NCBI RefSeq assembly: GCF_030409845.1
Contig: NZ_JAUFQQ010000003.1
Location: 1,364,001-1,428,000, forward strand
Reading direction: 5' to 3'
Source: Flavobacterium branchiarum
GTDB lineage: Bacteria; Bacteroidota; Bacteroidia; Flavobacteriales; Flavobacteriaceae
Length of the DNA: 64,000 nt
Shown in pieces: positions 1 to 8,257 of the stretch (within the stretch, counting starts at the first letter, position 1; every line of letters begins with the position of its first letter). The notes under the pieces are model-generated. The model worked only from the letters and a program-made list of their open reading frames with translations. It did no database searches and had not been told where the DNA came from. The position numbers and the translations under genes were made by a program.

Positions 1-295
1 GTCCGTACAAACCAGCAAAAAACTGTTTTGGAGTTAATTGTCCAATTGCCATCATGAAAGTCTGATCGCGGTAGTATCCCGAACGGAAGTCACCATTTTT
101 GAAAGCTTTAGCCATCGCCAATTGAGGAACTTCTTTTCCGTCACCAAAAATTCCAAATTTAGCTTTTCCTGTCAACACTTCCTTACGACCTAATAAGCTA
201 CATTCCCTGCTAATTATAGCGATTCTGTAGTCGTTCAAAACTTCAGTTTTGAAATCTTCGAAAGTAAGTGTAGTATTGTTTTTTTCTTTTATCAT
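1..295 (-). CDS. 2-oxoacid dehydrogenase E1 (thiamine-PP-dependent), N-terminal part
   Basis: The reading frame runs off the window start and begins with ATG at 293-295, giving 98 residues of the N terminus. The segment contains '[20 protein letters not shown]' followed by a stretch with [11 protein letters not shown] and [12 protein letters not shown] recognise this as the start of the fused alpha/beta E1 subunit common in Flavobacteriia (2-oxoisovalerate/pyruvate-type dehydrogenase). It decarboxylates 2-oxoacids with thiamine pyrophosphate in the cytoplasm and hands the acyl group to the E2 lipoyl protein. Family assignment rests on recall of this conserved N terminus; the cofactor motif itself lies outside the window. 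No operon partner is visible upstream. Confidence 0.8.
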   Translation of the reverse strand, partial: MIKEKNNTTLTFEDFKTEVLNDYRIAIISRECSLLGRKEVLTGKAKFGIFGDGKEVPQLAMAKAFKNGDFRSGYYRDQTFMMAIGQLTPKQFFAGLYG

Positions 296-321
296 AATCG
301 GGAAAGGGTCATGTTAGGTCA

Positions 322-329
322 CAAAATTA
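322..329 (-). promoter_or_regulatory. Possible flavobacterial -7 element for the E1 gene
   Basis: On the minus strand this reads TAATTTTG, matching the Bacteroidetes -7 consensus TANNTTTG, 27 bases upstream of the E1 start codon. No TTG sits at the expected 17-23 base spacing, so only half of the promoter is supported. Confidence 0.35.
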
Positions 330-482
330 CTTAAAAAGTAGCAATTATCATAATTCGTTAAAAAAAATATAATTTAATTATCTGTATTTAAATGGGTATT
401 ACAGGATGCTTTTTTTATTGTATTTTTATTGTTTTGTTTAATTTTGTGATAATAATTTATGTTTTGTTAATTTTTTATTTGA

Positions 483-3311
483 TTAAAACCACTTTCTTGT
501 AAAAAGATTGGTTAATGTTTTAGGTGATAAAGTGACTACAAATCGTATTTTTTCACCATAATTATCTTGAGAAATTTCCCATCCGTTGTTAGAATACACA
601 GGGAAATACAATTCAAAGTAATCAGGAACAAAGTTTAAGCGTATACCACTATCGTATATAAATTTCTCAGAAAGGGCTTTGCTCTTAATAAAGCCAACGT
701 CTCCATAGATCTCTATCCAGTTCCAAAGGGAATAACTCGCATTTAAAGTTCCTATCCATTGATTGGCAAACTGAGGAGTTAATTTTGATTTAAAACCACC
801 TTCGGCCATTATAAATTGCTGACTAAAAACACCAGTATTTTCAGATCTACCATAATAATTATAGTCAAATAAATAATCAGTAGGGCGATCAATACCGAAA
901 CTGAAATAATCAGAATTAGTGGTGTTGTATAAAAAAGCTCCGGCGTACATTCTTAGATTAATTTGACGATTGTTTTCAAAAAGTTTTCTGAATTCTATTT
1001 CGCTGGCAAGTTTTCCAAATTGACTTGCAAATTGTACTTCCGACATAAAATTAAAATGATTCGTAATCTCCGTTTTTGTATTGTAATATCGAGCATTAAA
1101 TACAGAGTAATTTGGACTAGAATTATCGGTTATATAATCACTTTTTTCTCTATTCACAATAACCTGACGAATCGTGATAAGTTGCTTTCTGTTATCACGA
1201 AAATTTTCTTCTCTAATTCGTAACTGCACCATCGGATTCAATTTTAAGTACGTTGCGTCAGGAGCATAATGAAAATAGGCCTCAGAAAAAGAATATTTAA
1301 CATTGTATAAAGTACTATTTCTATAATTTTGAACAAATGAAAATATTGACGAACCTGATATAGTCTTTGCTTTTATAGAATAGGCTGGGTTAACATCAAA
1401 CAGGAAAGGTTTGTCTAGTATAGTTTTATTATGAAAACGTATTCCAGGAGTAATTCCGTCATAATAATTATAATTTAGAGTTGGAATATAGATGATCTGA
1501 TTGTAATAAGGATCTTCTAAGTCTTTGGCAAAATTAAACTTTATAGGACGATTAGTAGGTGAAAAACCTTTTAAAGATTTCCAGTTGTTTCTCAAATTGT
1601 ATTCAGGAGCTTCATTATGGTAATTAAGAACAATTTTATCTGCATTTTTTCTTTCCACAGTAAATGTAGTATCGGTACTTTTAGTGTCCATCCATTGTTT
1701 AAACATGACTTCTTTTTTCTTCACTCCATAAATAGGAATCGGAAGATAATTGTCTGTTTTGTTTCTTATAGAAAACGTAATGCTATCTTTAGTTTTAGAA
1801 ACATTATGGAATTTGTAATCAATTATTTTTCTGGAGTTAATTATAATATCAAAGAACCAATTGATGTCTTTTTTAGCATTGTAACTCATTAAGCTTTCAA
1901 AGTTTGTACGACTTACTTGCTCAATTTTATTAAGTTCGTAAAAATCCTGAATACTTGTTTGTACACTATTGTTGCCCAAATAATCGTCTAGATAGCTAAG
2001 ACTTAGACCAGCTCGGTATTTACTAGCAATTTGTTCGTTAAACTTTATTAGGGTATTCTTAGGGTCTCCCAAGGGTTGATCAAGGTTTTTACGGGCCATT
2101 AGCATATAAAAATAGCTGTACTGTTCGTTAAAACTTAAATTAGTTAGTTTGTAGCTTTTTAAGATTTTCATTTTAGATAGACTCCCCATCATTTTTTGGT
2201 CTGGGTAGTTTTCTTCAATGTATTTCATCATGACATAAATCTGTATACCATCATAGATCCAGTTGTCTTTTCTAGGATCTAAACGTAAGCTGTTTTTTAA
2301 ATAAGTACTTAAATAAGTCTTTAAAAACTTAATTTCAAACATAAATGCATCTGGAAATGGATTTATAAATGAAGGCAATTGATTTAAACCATAAAACGGA
2401 TTTTTTTCGTAATCTATTTGCGAAACAGTAATTTTATCATGTGGATACGTGCCAATGTAAGCATTTGTGTATTCTACGATTTTACTTATCGCAAGCGCTT
2501 TCTGAATCTCATCTAAATTATTATTCTTTAAATTCGTTGCAACTTCTAGAGAACCAATTTTATAATTCTTAAAACTATTTTTAGGTTCAATAAACATACT
2601 GAAATCAGTTCTCTTATTGCCAGAATAGTTAGTATTGCTATAAGTTTCAAATTGTTCTTGCGAAACCTTATCTAAGTCGGTCGTTATAGTATAATTAGTT
2701 GGAATTTTAATTTCAACATCATAATTAGTGGTAGCATTTGCAATATCATCTAGATTGTAATTGTTGTATTTTATAAAACGATGATTCTCAAATCGAGCAG
2801 GGGTCAGGAACCAGTTTTTTAGGTTTAAACTTCCGTTTTGAGAAAATCCATATTTCGTGAATTTATCACTAGGAATTTTTACAATATAAGTAAGGTGCAA
2901 AACAATAGTTTCATTAGGAGCAAGTTTTTGGTTTAGCTTCACTACAATAAAATCGGGGTTTTTAACAGACCTTTCCCAAGCAAGTGCTCCGTCTTGAGTA
3001 TCGGCTAAGCTAATAATTGTTGTGTTTCCTCGTTCTTCGGGTTTAGCAAGATGGAATCCTCTGTAAAATTCATCCGAAAAACGTTTGGCGAGTGGAGTAT
3101 TTTTATCCGAAAAGGAATTGTTCCAATCATTAAGAACAACAGAAATTAAAGTGTCATTTGATACATTATTGAAAGTAATCTCCTGTCTGATATTTAATGT
3201 TTTTAGCTCGAGATTTACTGCAACCATCATTTTAGAATGGTGCTGAGCGTATTGTTTTATCGAGCTAAATAAAACAAGAGTACAAATAATAAGTTTCGAA
3301 AGTATCTTCAA
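483..3311 (-). CDS. M1-aminopeptidase-like protein fused to a C-terminal outer-membrane beta-barrel; catalytic zinc motif missing
   Basis: 942 residues with a Sec signal peptide (about residues 1-22, ending in QYAQ). Residues about 25-560 resemble the M1 (gluzincin) aminopeptidase layout, with an N-terminal beta domain and a helical domain. The expected HEXXH zinc motif is not present; the segment corresponding to the later 'DxWLxEG' region reads NWIYDGIQIY near residue 350. Residues about 600-942 are rich in alternating aromatic/polar strands and the protein ends in KWF, a terminal aromatic typical of outer-membrane barrels. I infer an inactive peptidase-like periplasmic domain tethered to a barrel. 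The function is unknown. It stands alone on the minus strand, with an AT-rich gap on its 5' side. Confidence 0.65.
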   Translation of the reverse strand: MKILSKLIICTLVLFSSIKQYAQHHSKMMVAVNLELKTLNIRQEITFNNVSNDTLISVVLNDWNNSFSDKNTPLAKRFSDEFYRGFHLAKPEERGNTTIISLADTQDGALAWERSVKNPDFIVVKLNQKLAPNETIVLHLTYIVKIPSDKFTKYGFSQNGSLNLKNWFLTPARFENHRFIKYNNYNLDDIANATTNYDVEIKIPTNYTITTDLDKVSQEQFETYSNTNYSGNKRTDFSMFIEPKNSFKNYKIGSLEVATNLKNNNLDEIQKALAISKIVEYTNAYIGTYPHDKITVSQIDYEKNPFYGLNQLPSFINPFPDAFMFEIKFLKTYLSTYLKNSLRLDPRKDNWIYDGIQIYVMMKYIEENYPDQKMMGSLSKMKILKSYKLTNLSFNEQYSYFYMLMARKNLDQPLGDPKNTLIKFNEQIASKYRAGLSLSYLDDYLGNNSVQTSIQDFYELNKIEQVSRTNFESLMSYNAKKDINWFFDIIINSRKIIDYKFHNVSKTKDSITFSIRNKTDNYLPIPIYGVKKKEVMFKQWMDTKSTDTTFTVERKNADKIVLNYHNEAPEYNLRNNWKSLKGFSPTNRPIKFNFAKDLEDPYYNQIIYIPTLNYNYYDGITPGIRFHNKTILDKPFLFDVNPAYSIKAKTISGSSIFSFVQNYRNSTLYNVKYSFSEAYFHYAPDATYLKLNPMVQLRIREENFRDNRKQLITIRQVIVNREKSDYITDNSSPNYSVFNARYYNTKTEITNHFNFMSEVQFASQFGKLASEIEFRKLFENNRQINLRMYAGAFLYNTTNSDYFSFGIDRPTDYLFDYNYYGRSENTGVFSQQFIMAEGGFKSKLTPQFANQWIGTLNASYSLWNWIEIYGDVGFIKSKALSEKFIYDSGIRLNFVPDYFELYFPVYSNNGWEISQDNYGEKIRFVVTLSPKTLTNLFTRKWF

Positions 3312-3395
3312 TGATTATCCTTAAATATTTAATTACGAAATAAATATACTATTAATTGTGGATTTATGAAACTTAATAGAAAGAAAAAAACATAA

Positions 3396-3421
3396 AAAAA
3401 GCTGTTATTACACAGCTTTTT
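3396..3421 (-). terminator. Rho-independent terminator downstream of the LOG-family gene
   Basis: AAAAAGCTG and CAGCTTTTT form a 9-bp stem with an 8-base loop and flanking A/T tracts, directly after the stop codon of the gene at 3427-4155. The symmetry means it could act on both strands. Confidence 0.7.
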
Positions 3422-3426
3422 AAAAT

Positions 3427-4155
3427 TTAGAAATTTGGACTTAAATCATATTTCTTATAGAATTTATCCAGAGCTTCAACTACTTCATCCTCAGAATCAA
3501 CGATTTTGAATAAGTCTAAATCATCAGGACTTACGGTATGTTCCTTTTCTACCAAAGTTGTTTTTATCCAATCAATTAATCCAGACCAGAATTCCGATCC
3601 GACTAAAATGATAGGGAATCTTCCAATTTTTTTTGTCTGAATCAATGTGATTGCTTCAAACATTTCATCAAGAGTTCCAAAACCACCTGGCATAACTACA
3701 AAACCTTGAGAATACTTTACAAACATTACTTTGCGTACAAAAAAGTAGTCAAAGTTTAAGTTTTTATCATGGTCAATATATGGGTTGAAATGTTGTTCAA
3801 AAGGCAATTCAATGTTCAAACCTACCGAAGTTCCTCCGCCTAAGTGAGCACCTTTATTACCAGCTTCCATGATTCCAGGGCCACCACCAGTAATTACACC
3901 GTAACCAGCTTTACTGATTTTGTAAGCAATTTTTTCAGCCAATAAATAATATTTATCATCTGGTTTTGTTCTCGCTGATCCAAAAATAGACACACACGGA
4001 CCAATGCGTCCCATGTTCTCATATCCATTCACAAATTCAGCCATGATTTTAAAAATCGCCCAACTGTCATTGGTTCTGATTTCGTTCCATGTTTTTTGTT
4101 TTAATTTATCTTGGATTACTTTATCCTCGTCATTGTCAAAATCTTCTAATCTCAT
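3427..4155 (-). CDS. TIGR00730/LOG-family Rossmann-fold protein
   Basis: 242 residues. The lysine-decarboxylase-like (LOG) fold is shown by GGGPGIMEAGNKGA near residue 92 and the signature PGGFGTLDE near residue 155. LOG proteins hydrolyse the N-glycosidic bond of nucleoside 5'-monophosphates, classically cytokinin riboside monophosphates in plants and bacteria. Bacterial members are also general nucleotide phosphoribohydrolases. The N terminus is about 60 residues longer than minimal LOG proteins, as in the long bacterial subgroup. The protein is cytoplasmic, with no signal peptide. It is monocistronic, followed by a strong terminator and preceded by an interspersed repeat rather than another gene. 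Substrate not predictable from sequence. Confidence 0.85.
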   Translation of the reverse strand: MRLEDFDNDEDKVIQDKLKQKTWNEIRTNDSWAIFKIMAEFVNGYENMGRIGPCVSIFGSARTKPDDKYYLLAEKIAYKISKAGYGVITGGGPGIMEAGNKGAHLGGGTSVGLNIELPFEQHFNPYIDHDKNLNFDYFFVRKVMFVKYSQGFVVMPGGFGTLDEMFEAITLIQTKKIGRFPIILVGSEFWSGLIDWIKTTLVEKEHTVSPDDLDLFKIVDSEDEVVEALDKFYKKYDLSPNF

Positions 4156-4184
4156 TTTCTTTTGTATTAATTTATTTTTTCAGA

Positions 4185-4262
4185 AGCATTCACCAGCTAT
4201 CCGCTTTATCTTTTGATTTTTAAAGAAAAAACCAAAAGGATATCGCTACTATCTGGGCTAGA
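4185..4262. repeat. Interspersed flavobacterial repeat with a hairpin core (copy 1)
   Basis: This AT-rich block between the LOG gene and uvrA aligns over about 78 bases with 16652-16732. Shared flanks include 'GCTAT.CGCTT' on the left and 'CGCT.CTATC.GGGCTAG' on the right. The centre forms a stem (TTTTGATTTTT with AAAAACCAAAA) around the loop. In the second copy the arms differ but still pair, so the pairing rather than the sequence is conserved. Confidence 0.7.
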
Positions 4263-4310
4263 GCTTCGTCTTAAAATGGTGTTTGTTTTTTTAAAGCGGG
4301 GTGCAATATA

Positions 4311-7142
4311 CTAAGATAATTCCTTTTTCAAAAACTGAGCCGTGTAACTTTTCTTATTTTTAATTATTTCTTCAGGAGTACCTTTAGCAACTAGTTGTCC
4401 GCCACCTTTTCCACCTTCAGGACCAATATCTATAATATAATCGGCCAATTTTATTACATCCATATTATGTTCGATAATCAAGATAGTATTTCCTTTGTCG
4501 ACTAATTTATTGATTACATCCATAAGAACACGAATGTCTTCAAAATGCAATCCAGTTGTAGGTTCATCAAGTATGTAGAAAGTGTTACCAGTATCTTTTT
4601 TAGATAATTCACCTGCTAATTTAATACGTTGCGCCTCACCACCAGAAAGAGTTGTGCTTTGTTGTCCAAGAGTAATATATCCTAAACCAACATCTTGAAT
4701 TGTTTTTACTTTTCGGTAAATCTTAGGAATATTTTCAAAAAACGGAACAGCTTCATCTACTGTCATATTTAAAACATCCGAGATTGATTTTCCTTTGTAA
4801 CGTATTTCAAGAGTTTCGCGGTTAAAGCGTTTTCCTTGGCAAGTTTCGCATTCAACATAAACATCAGGTAAGAAGTTCATTTCGATAGTTCTTACACCTG
4901 ATCCTTCGCAAGTTTCACAACGACCACCTTTTACATTAAAGCTAAAACGACCCGCTTTATAACCACGAATCATACTTTCGGAAGTCATCGTAAACAGATT
5001 TCTTATTTCAGTAAAAACCTCGGTATATGTTGCAGGATTAGAGCGAGGAGTTCGCCCAATCGGACTTTGGTCAATATCAATAACTTTATCAATATGTTCC
5101 AAGCCTTCAATTTTCTTGTACGGTTGCGGTTTCTTAACGCCATTAAAATAATAAGCGTTTAGAATAGGATAGAGTGTTTCGTTAATCAATGTCGATTTTC
5201 CACTTCCAGATACACCAGTAACGCATATCATTTTACCTAATGGTATTTCTATCGAAACATTTTTTAGATTATTTCCAGTAGCGCCGGTAAGTTTTAAAAA
5301 TTTTCCATTTCCTTCACGACGTTTAGCAGGGATCTCAATTTTCATTTCACCATTTAGGTACATTGCTGTTGTGGTGTGTTGTTCTAAAATTTCTTTAGGA
5401 GTTCCTTTACTGATAATTTCTCCACCAAACTTTCCTGCTTTTGGACCAATATCAATCACATAATCGGCACGTTCAATCATATCTTTATCGTGTTCAACCA
5501 CAATAACAGAGTTTCCGATATCACGTAATTGTTCCAAAGAATGAATTAGTTTTTCATTATCTCTTTGGTGTAAACCAATGCTTGGCTCATCCAGAATATA
5601 CAATACACCTACTAATTGCGAACCAATTTGAGTCGCCAATCGAATACGTTGTGCTTCACCTCCAGATAGTGATTTTGAACTTCGGCTTAAAGCCAAATAA
5701 TTCAAACCTACATTCATCAAGAAGTTCAGACGATCTTTTATTTCTTTGACAACCTCAGAAGCAATCAAAAGTTGTTTGTCGGATAAATGACTTTGTAGAT
5801 CCATAAACCACGTTGTCAAATCCGATATATCCATATCACATAATTCGGTGATATTTTTTTCGTTTATTTTAAAAAATAAAGCTTCTTTCTTTAATCTCGA
5901 ACCATGACATTCTGGACATTTAATTTCGTCCATAAAATCTTTTGCCCAACGTTTTATTGAGGTCGAAGCACTTTCGTTATGTTGATTTTTGATAAAATTT
6001 GATATTCCTTCAAAATCTATCTTATAATCTCTAGCAACACCTAAATCTTTTGAGTTTACTGTGAATTTATCTTTTCCACCATGTAAAATCATGTTCATGG
6101 CTTCTTCAGAAATTGTCTCGATAGGATCAGTGATTTTAAAACCAAACTTCTCTCCAATAACTTCTAATTGCTTAAAAATCCAAGAAGACTTATATTCACC
6201 AAGCGGAGCAAATCCACCAGCTTTAATAGATAATTTAGGATTAGGTATTATTTTTTTAATATTGATTTCGTTTACAGTTCCTAATCCGTTACAATGAGAA
6301 CAAGCTCCTTTTGGGGAGTTGAACGAAAATAAGTTTGGTTCAGGATTTTGATACGATATACCAGTAGATGGACACATTAAATTACGACTAAAATAACGTA
6401 CTTCGTTAGTGTCTTGATCAAGGATCATTAATACATTTTCGCCATGATTCATTGCAGTATTAATACTTTCTGATAATCGCTTTTGATTGTCAGGAGTATC
6501 TTCAATAACCATTCGGTCTACAACAATTTCGATATCATGTGTTTTATAACGATCTAGCTTCATTCCTGTAACTAAATCTTGTACTTCGCCGTTAACGCGA
6601 ACTTTGATAAAACCTTGCTTTGTTATTTGTTGAAAAAGTTCAGCATAATGACCTTTACGTGCTCTAATTACTGGAGCAAGAATATTAATGCGCTTGCCAT
6701 TAAAGTCATGAATGATTAAATCTTTAATTTGTTCGTCGCTATAACTAACCATTTTTTCGCCCGTATTGTAACTATAGGCATCAGCACCTCTAGCATATAA
6801 CAAACGAAGGAAATCGTATATTTCAGTAATAGTTCCTACGGTAGAACGTGGACTTTTACTAGTTGTTTTTTGTTCAATAGCAATTACTGGTGAAAGTCCG
6901 TCGATTTTGTCAACATCAGGACGTTCCAAACCACCTAAAAACTGTCTGGCATAAGCCGAAAAAGTTTCTACATAACGACGTTGTCCTTCAGCATAGATGG
7001 TATCAAATGCCAAAGAAGATTTTCCCGAACCAGATAAGCCAGTAATTACTACCAGTTGCTCACGTGGAATAGAAATATCGATATTTTTTAGATTGTGAAC
7101 TCTTGCACCAAGAACTTCAATAGTATTGTTTGTATCCGACAT
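4311..7142 (-). CDS. uvrA: Excinuclease ABC subunit A
   Basis: 943 residues, the usual UvrA length. UvrA is the damage-recognition ATPase of nucleotide excision repair; it dimerises, loads UvrB on damaged DNA and then leaves. Two ABC ATPase modules are visible: Walker [13 protein letters not shown] near residue 32 and [12 protein letters not shown] near residue 645, with signatures [12 protein letters not shown] and [12 protein letters not shown] near residues 490 and 830. Zinc-binding CxxC pairs appear in [24 protein letters not shown] and CETCQGKR. It is monocistronic on the minus strand. There is no other DNA-repair gene nearby. All catalytic motifs look intact. Confidence 0.98.
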   Translation of the reverse strand: MSDTNNTIEVLGARVHNLKNIDISIPREQLVVITGLSGSGKSSLAFDTIYAEGQRRYVETFSAYARQFLGGLERPDVDKIDGLSPVIAIEQKTTSKSPRSTVGTITEIYDFLRLLYARGADAYSYNTGEKMVSYSDEQIKDLIIHDFNGKRINILAPVIRARKGHYAELFQQITKQGFIKVRVNGEVQDLVTGMKLDRYKTHDIEIVVDRMVIEDTPDNQKRLSESINTAMNHGENVLMILDQDTNEVRYFSRNLMCPSTGISYQNPEPNLFSFNSPKGACSHCNGLGTVNEINIKKIIPNPKLSIKAGGFAPLGEYKSSWIFKQLEVIGEKFGFKITDPIETISEEAMNMILHGGKDKFTVNSKDLGVARDYKIDFEGISNFIKNQHNESASTSIKRWAKDFMDEIKCPECHGSRLKKEALFFKINEKNITELCDMDISDLTTWFMDLQSHLSDKQLLIASEVVKEIKDRLNFLMNVGLNYLALSRSSKSLSGGEAQRIRLATQIGSQLVGVLYILDEPSIGLHQRDNEKLIHSLEQLRDIGNSVIVVEHDKDMIERADYVIDIGPKAGKFGGEIISKGTPKEILEQHTTTAMYLNGEMKIEIPAKRREGNGKFLKLTGATGNNLKNVSIEIPLGKMICVTGVSGSGKSTLINETLYPILNAYYFNGVKKPQPYKKIEGLEHIDKVIDIDQSPIGRTPRSNPATYTEVFTEIRNLFTMTSESMIRGYKAGRFSFNVKGGRCETCEGSGVRTIEMNFLPDVYVECETCQGKRFNRETLEIRYKGKSISDVLNMTVDEAVPFFENIPKIYRKVKTIQDVGLGYITLGQQSTTLSGGEAQRIKLAGELSKKDTGNTFYILDEPTTGLHFEDIRVLMDVINKLVDKGNTILIIEHNMDVIKLADYIIDIGPEGGKGGGQLVAKGTPEEIIKNKKSYTAQFLKKELS

Positions 7143-7158
7143 AATTTTTGCAAAAAAG

Positions 7159-7166
7159 CAAAGTTA
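7159..7166 (-). promoter_or_regulatory. Possible -7 element of the uvrA promoter
   Basis: Minus-strand TAACTTTG fits TANNTTTG and ends 17 bases before the uvrA ATG, giving a short leader. I see no TTG at the usual distance upstream, so the call is partial. Confidence 0.35.
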
Positions 7167-7243
7167 CCATTTTGATTTGTTCTTTTGATATTACACTGCA
7201 AAACTTTATGTTACAATTAGTAACAAAAAACGCTAACTTTTGG

Positions 7244-8197
7244 TTAGCGTTTTCTTTTGCGAGTTTTAATGTAGTCATCGATAGCTTCTTTGGTTGTATA
7301 CCAATTTCTACCCTCTTTATAGGCGTCTATTTTACCCGTACGTGCCAATAAACTAACATATTCTTGACCGTAAGGTGCACTTGGTTCACTTACGATATCT
7401 AATATTGTTTTGTATTCGGTTTCATTATCAGGCATTGCATTTAGATAGATATTGAGTGTTCTTTCTAGTGCTTGGCTCATCAAAAGAATTAGTTTTTGAT
7501 AATTACCATTATTAGCTTGGTTAAGTGCTTCGTAATATTTTTTCCTATCATTTTTTAAGACTATAGCAGGAGGAAAACCACATCGCATTAATAGTAAATT
7601 CATACTCAAGCGAACAGTACGCCCGTTACCATCAAAGAATGGATGAATCCAAACTAATTTATGATGAAAAATAGTTGCTAGCTCTATATCATTTAACCCT
7701 AATGGATTTGTGTTTACAAAATCGATTAATTCATCTAGATAATCAGAAACTTTATTTGCGTTTGGAGGGATAAAATTAGCTCCAGAAATTCGTACACCCC
7801 CATTTCGGATCCGACCGGCAAAATCATCTTCGATAGAGCGTAAAACCAAACCATGGAGTGAAAGGATGTCTATGCTTCGAAGTTTGTAATCGTCACTTAC
7901 AATCGAATATAAATAATCAATAGCTTTATCGTGGTTATGGGTTTCAAAATGTTCTCGAAGTGATTTTCCTTTTATAGTGATTCCTTCCTGAATAACCATT
8001 TGGGTTTCTCTTAAGCTCATAGTGTTTCCTTCGATGCTATTGGAGTTGTATGTCCATTCTATCGATAAGCTTTCGCGGATTTTGTGCAAAGCAATGTTAG
8101 GTAATGGTCTGCTTGCTTGAAGATTTTGTCTTTTTTGGTAGAGCCTATCAAATGTTGCTTGAAATTCTGTTCTATATGTTAAGTCTATATTCCACAT
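7244..8197 (-). CDS. Fic-domain AMP-transferase family protein with C-terminal DNA-binding-like region
   Basis: 317 residues. The Fic catalytic loop HPFFDGNGRT sits near residues 184-193, with the invariant His that activates the target hydroxyl. The inhibitory helix motif is seen as SNSIEGN near residue 55, placing it in the class II (N-terminal inhibitory helix) group. The last 60 residues (VSLLARTGKIDAYKEGRNWY, then a basic tail KTRKRKR) look like a helix-turn-helix/MerR-like 'helix then tyrosine' DNA-reading module. Fic proteins usually transfer AMP to a protein Ser/Thr/Tyr; the substrate here is unknown. A palindrome overlaps its promoter, consistent with autoregulation. No antitoxin gene is adjacent. 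Confidence 0.92.
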   Translation of the reverse strand: MWNIDLTYRTEFQATFDRLYQKRQNLQASRPLPNIALHKIRESLSIEWTYNSNSIEGNTMSLRETQMVIQEGITIKGKSLREHFETHNHDKAIDYLYSIVSDDYKLRSIDILSLHGLVLRSIEDDFAGRIRNGGVRISGANFIPPNANKVSDYLDELIDFVNTNPLGLNDIELATIFHHKLVWIHPFFDGNGRTVRLSMNLLLMRCGFPPAIVLKNDRKKYYEALNQANNGNYQKLILLMSQALERTLNIYLNAMPDNETEYKTILDIVSEPSAPYGQEYVSLLARTGKIDAYKEGRNWYTTKEAIDDYIKTRKRKR

Positions 8198-8201
8198 CGG
8201 A

Positions 8202-8232
8202 CAAAGTTACTCTTAATATCGGATATATCAAA
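8202..8232 (-). promoter_or_regulatory. fic promoter (TTTG-N19-TAACTTTG)
   Basis: On the minus strand TTTG (8229-8232) and TAACTTTG (8202-8209) are separated by exactly 19 bases, the optimal Bacteroidetes sigma-A arrangement. Transcription would start near 8198, right at the ATG (8195-8197), implying a leaderless or almost leaderless message. Confidence 0.7.
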
Positions 8233-8253
8233 ACAACTACCTATCCGATATTA
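8214..8253. promoter_or_regulatory. Perfect 12-bp inverted repeat, likely operator of fic
   Basis: TAATATCGGATA (8214-8225) and TATCCGATATTA (8242-8253) are perfect inverted copies 16 bases apart. The first arm lies between the -33 and -7 elements of the fic promoter and the second lies just upstream. A related half-site (ATCGGACA) overlaps the start codon region. This layout suits a repressor, plausibly Fic itself through its C-terminal module. Confidence 0.6.
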
Positions 8254-8257
8254 AAAT

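Noticed and set aside
7148..7351. Plus-strand 67-codon frame between uvrA and fic
   Set aside because: It runs antisense into fic and has no supporting features.
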